DNA from: Pseudoalteromonas sp. P1-25
GTDB lineage: Bacteria > Pseudomonadota > Gammaproteobacteria > Enterobacterales > Alteromonadaceae
Direction of reading: 5' to 3'
NCBI RefSeq assembly: GCF_001401805.1
Contig: NZ_LKDW01000015.1
Coordinates: forward strand, 34,172 to 98,171
Length of the DNA: 64,000 nt
Part shown: piece by piece, positions 63,725 through 64,000 of the stretch
Position numbering within the stretch: position 1 is the stretch's first letter
Layout: every line of letters starts with the position of its first letter
The notes under the pieces: generated by a model
Seen by the model: only the letters and a program-made list of their open reading frames with translations
What the model was told of the DNA's origin: nothing
Databases searched by the model: none
Position numbers and translations under genes: made by a program

Positions 63725-64000
63725 GGCGCTAGGGCGTGTTGTTCTTTGATGGTTGAATTTGCAGCAGTATGTTTGGTTTTTAGGCAAGGCAGGGCCTATG
63801 AAGTGTGGTTATTCCCCATAAATAGGCGATAACGCAGCATAAATACCAAACATGCGCTGCCCTTCGGGTTCTGCCTAGGGCGATCAACTCTTTGTTGCCT
63901 AGATGGATGTTGGTAAGGGGCGTGAGCAGGACGCGGAAGCTTTGCTCGGTTTTTACTTATTCTTACATGGATGTAAGTCATTAGAATAACGCAGGAGCAG
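63725..64000. repeat. Structured dispersed-repeat-like sequence at the window end
   Basis: No gene is seen in the last 290 bases. Instead there is layered symmetry: TATGTTTGGTTTTTA (from 63766) is answered by TAAATACCAAACATG (from 63840), with GGCCTAT / ATAGGC nested inside, and CTAGGGCG-...-TCTTTG occurs twice (63730 and 63876). A further hairpin TTACAT-GG-ATGTAA lies near the end. I believe sequences of this kind recur between genes in Pseudoalteromonas, from memory. The element may run past the window. Confidence 0.5.

Noticed and set aside
63796..63981. 61-codon frame on the - strand near the end
   Set aside because: It falls on the repeated, palindromic sequence and has no recognisable protein features.

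Overview
The window reads as the chromosome of a marine gammaproteobacterium of the order Alteromonadales, most likely Pseudoalteromonas. This rests on protein similarity as I recognise it, the moderately AT-rich composition, and the gene order of the flagellar cluster (a Vibrio/Pseudomonas-type polar flagellum arrangement). No database search was possible, so the genus is an inference.

Bases 1-26335 are one long flagellar and chemotaxis block on the + strand. The first part runs from the 3' end of fliF through fliG, fliH, fliI, fliJ, fliK, fliL, fliM, fliN, fliO, fliP, fliQ, fliR and flhB (basal body, C-ring and export apparatus). After a 204-base gap with a sigma-54-like -24/-12 element comes flhA-flhF-flhG-fliA-cheY-cheZ-cheA-cheB-motC-motD-parC-parP-cheW and a DUF2802 gene, ending in a rho-independent terminator. 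FlhF/FlhG set the place and number of flagella. ParC/ParP tether the CheA/CheW array to the pole. Pointing back at this block on the - strand is a pair of paralogues of export-switch parts: a FliK-like protein and a stand-alone FlhB C-terminal domain.

Bases 29162-36136 hold a complete System I cytochrome c maturation operon, ccmABCDEFGHI, followed by the lipid-transport lipoprotein gene mlaA (vacJ). A convergent EAL-HDOD gene follows, then putP (proline:Na+ symport), fahA and hpd (two steps of tyrosine breakdown), a large lipoprotein phosphoesterase with a LamG-like tail, and a POT-family peptide transporter.

Bases 47685-61943 are a full E. coli-type cellulose locus with two divergent arms: bcsR-bcsQ-bcsA-bcsB-bcsZ-bcsC on the - strand and bcsE-bcsF-bcsG on the + strand. 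Both very small genes (bcsR, 59 aa; bcsF, 57 aa) are present. The locus predicts phosphoethanolamine-modified cellulose under c-di-GMP control (PilZ domain in BcsA, RxxD site in BcsE). tyrR follows, with a candidate TyrR box in front of it. The last 290 bases look like a structured dispersed repeat.

Most of the window is standard. The points I find worth checking are: an Asn at the presumed catalytic-base position of the cellulase BcsZ; three copies of an acidic motif in the CheA linker; a palindromic MITE-like element at 47354-47518 with a solo end at 26361; the sigma-54-like element that settles the flhA start; the extra FliK/FlhB pair; and the terminal repeat. I saw no tRNA, rRNA, CRISPR array or intact insertion sequence, and no convincing wholly undescribed system.
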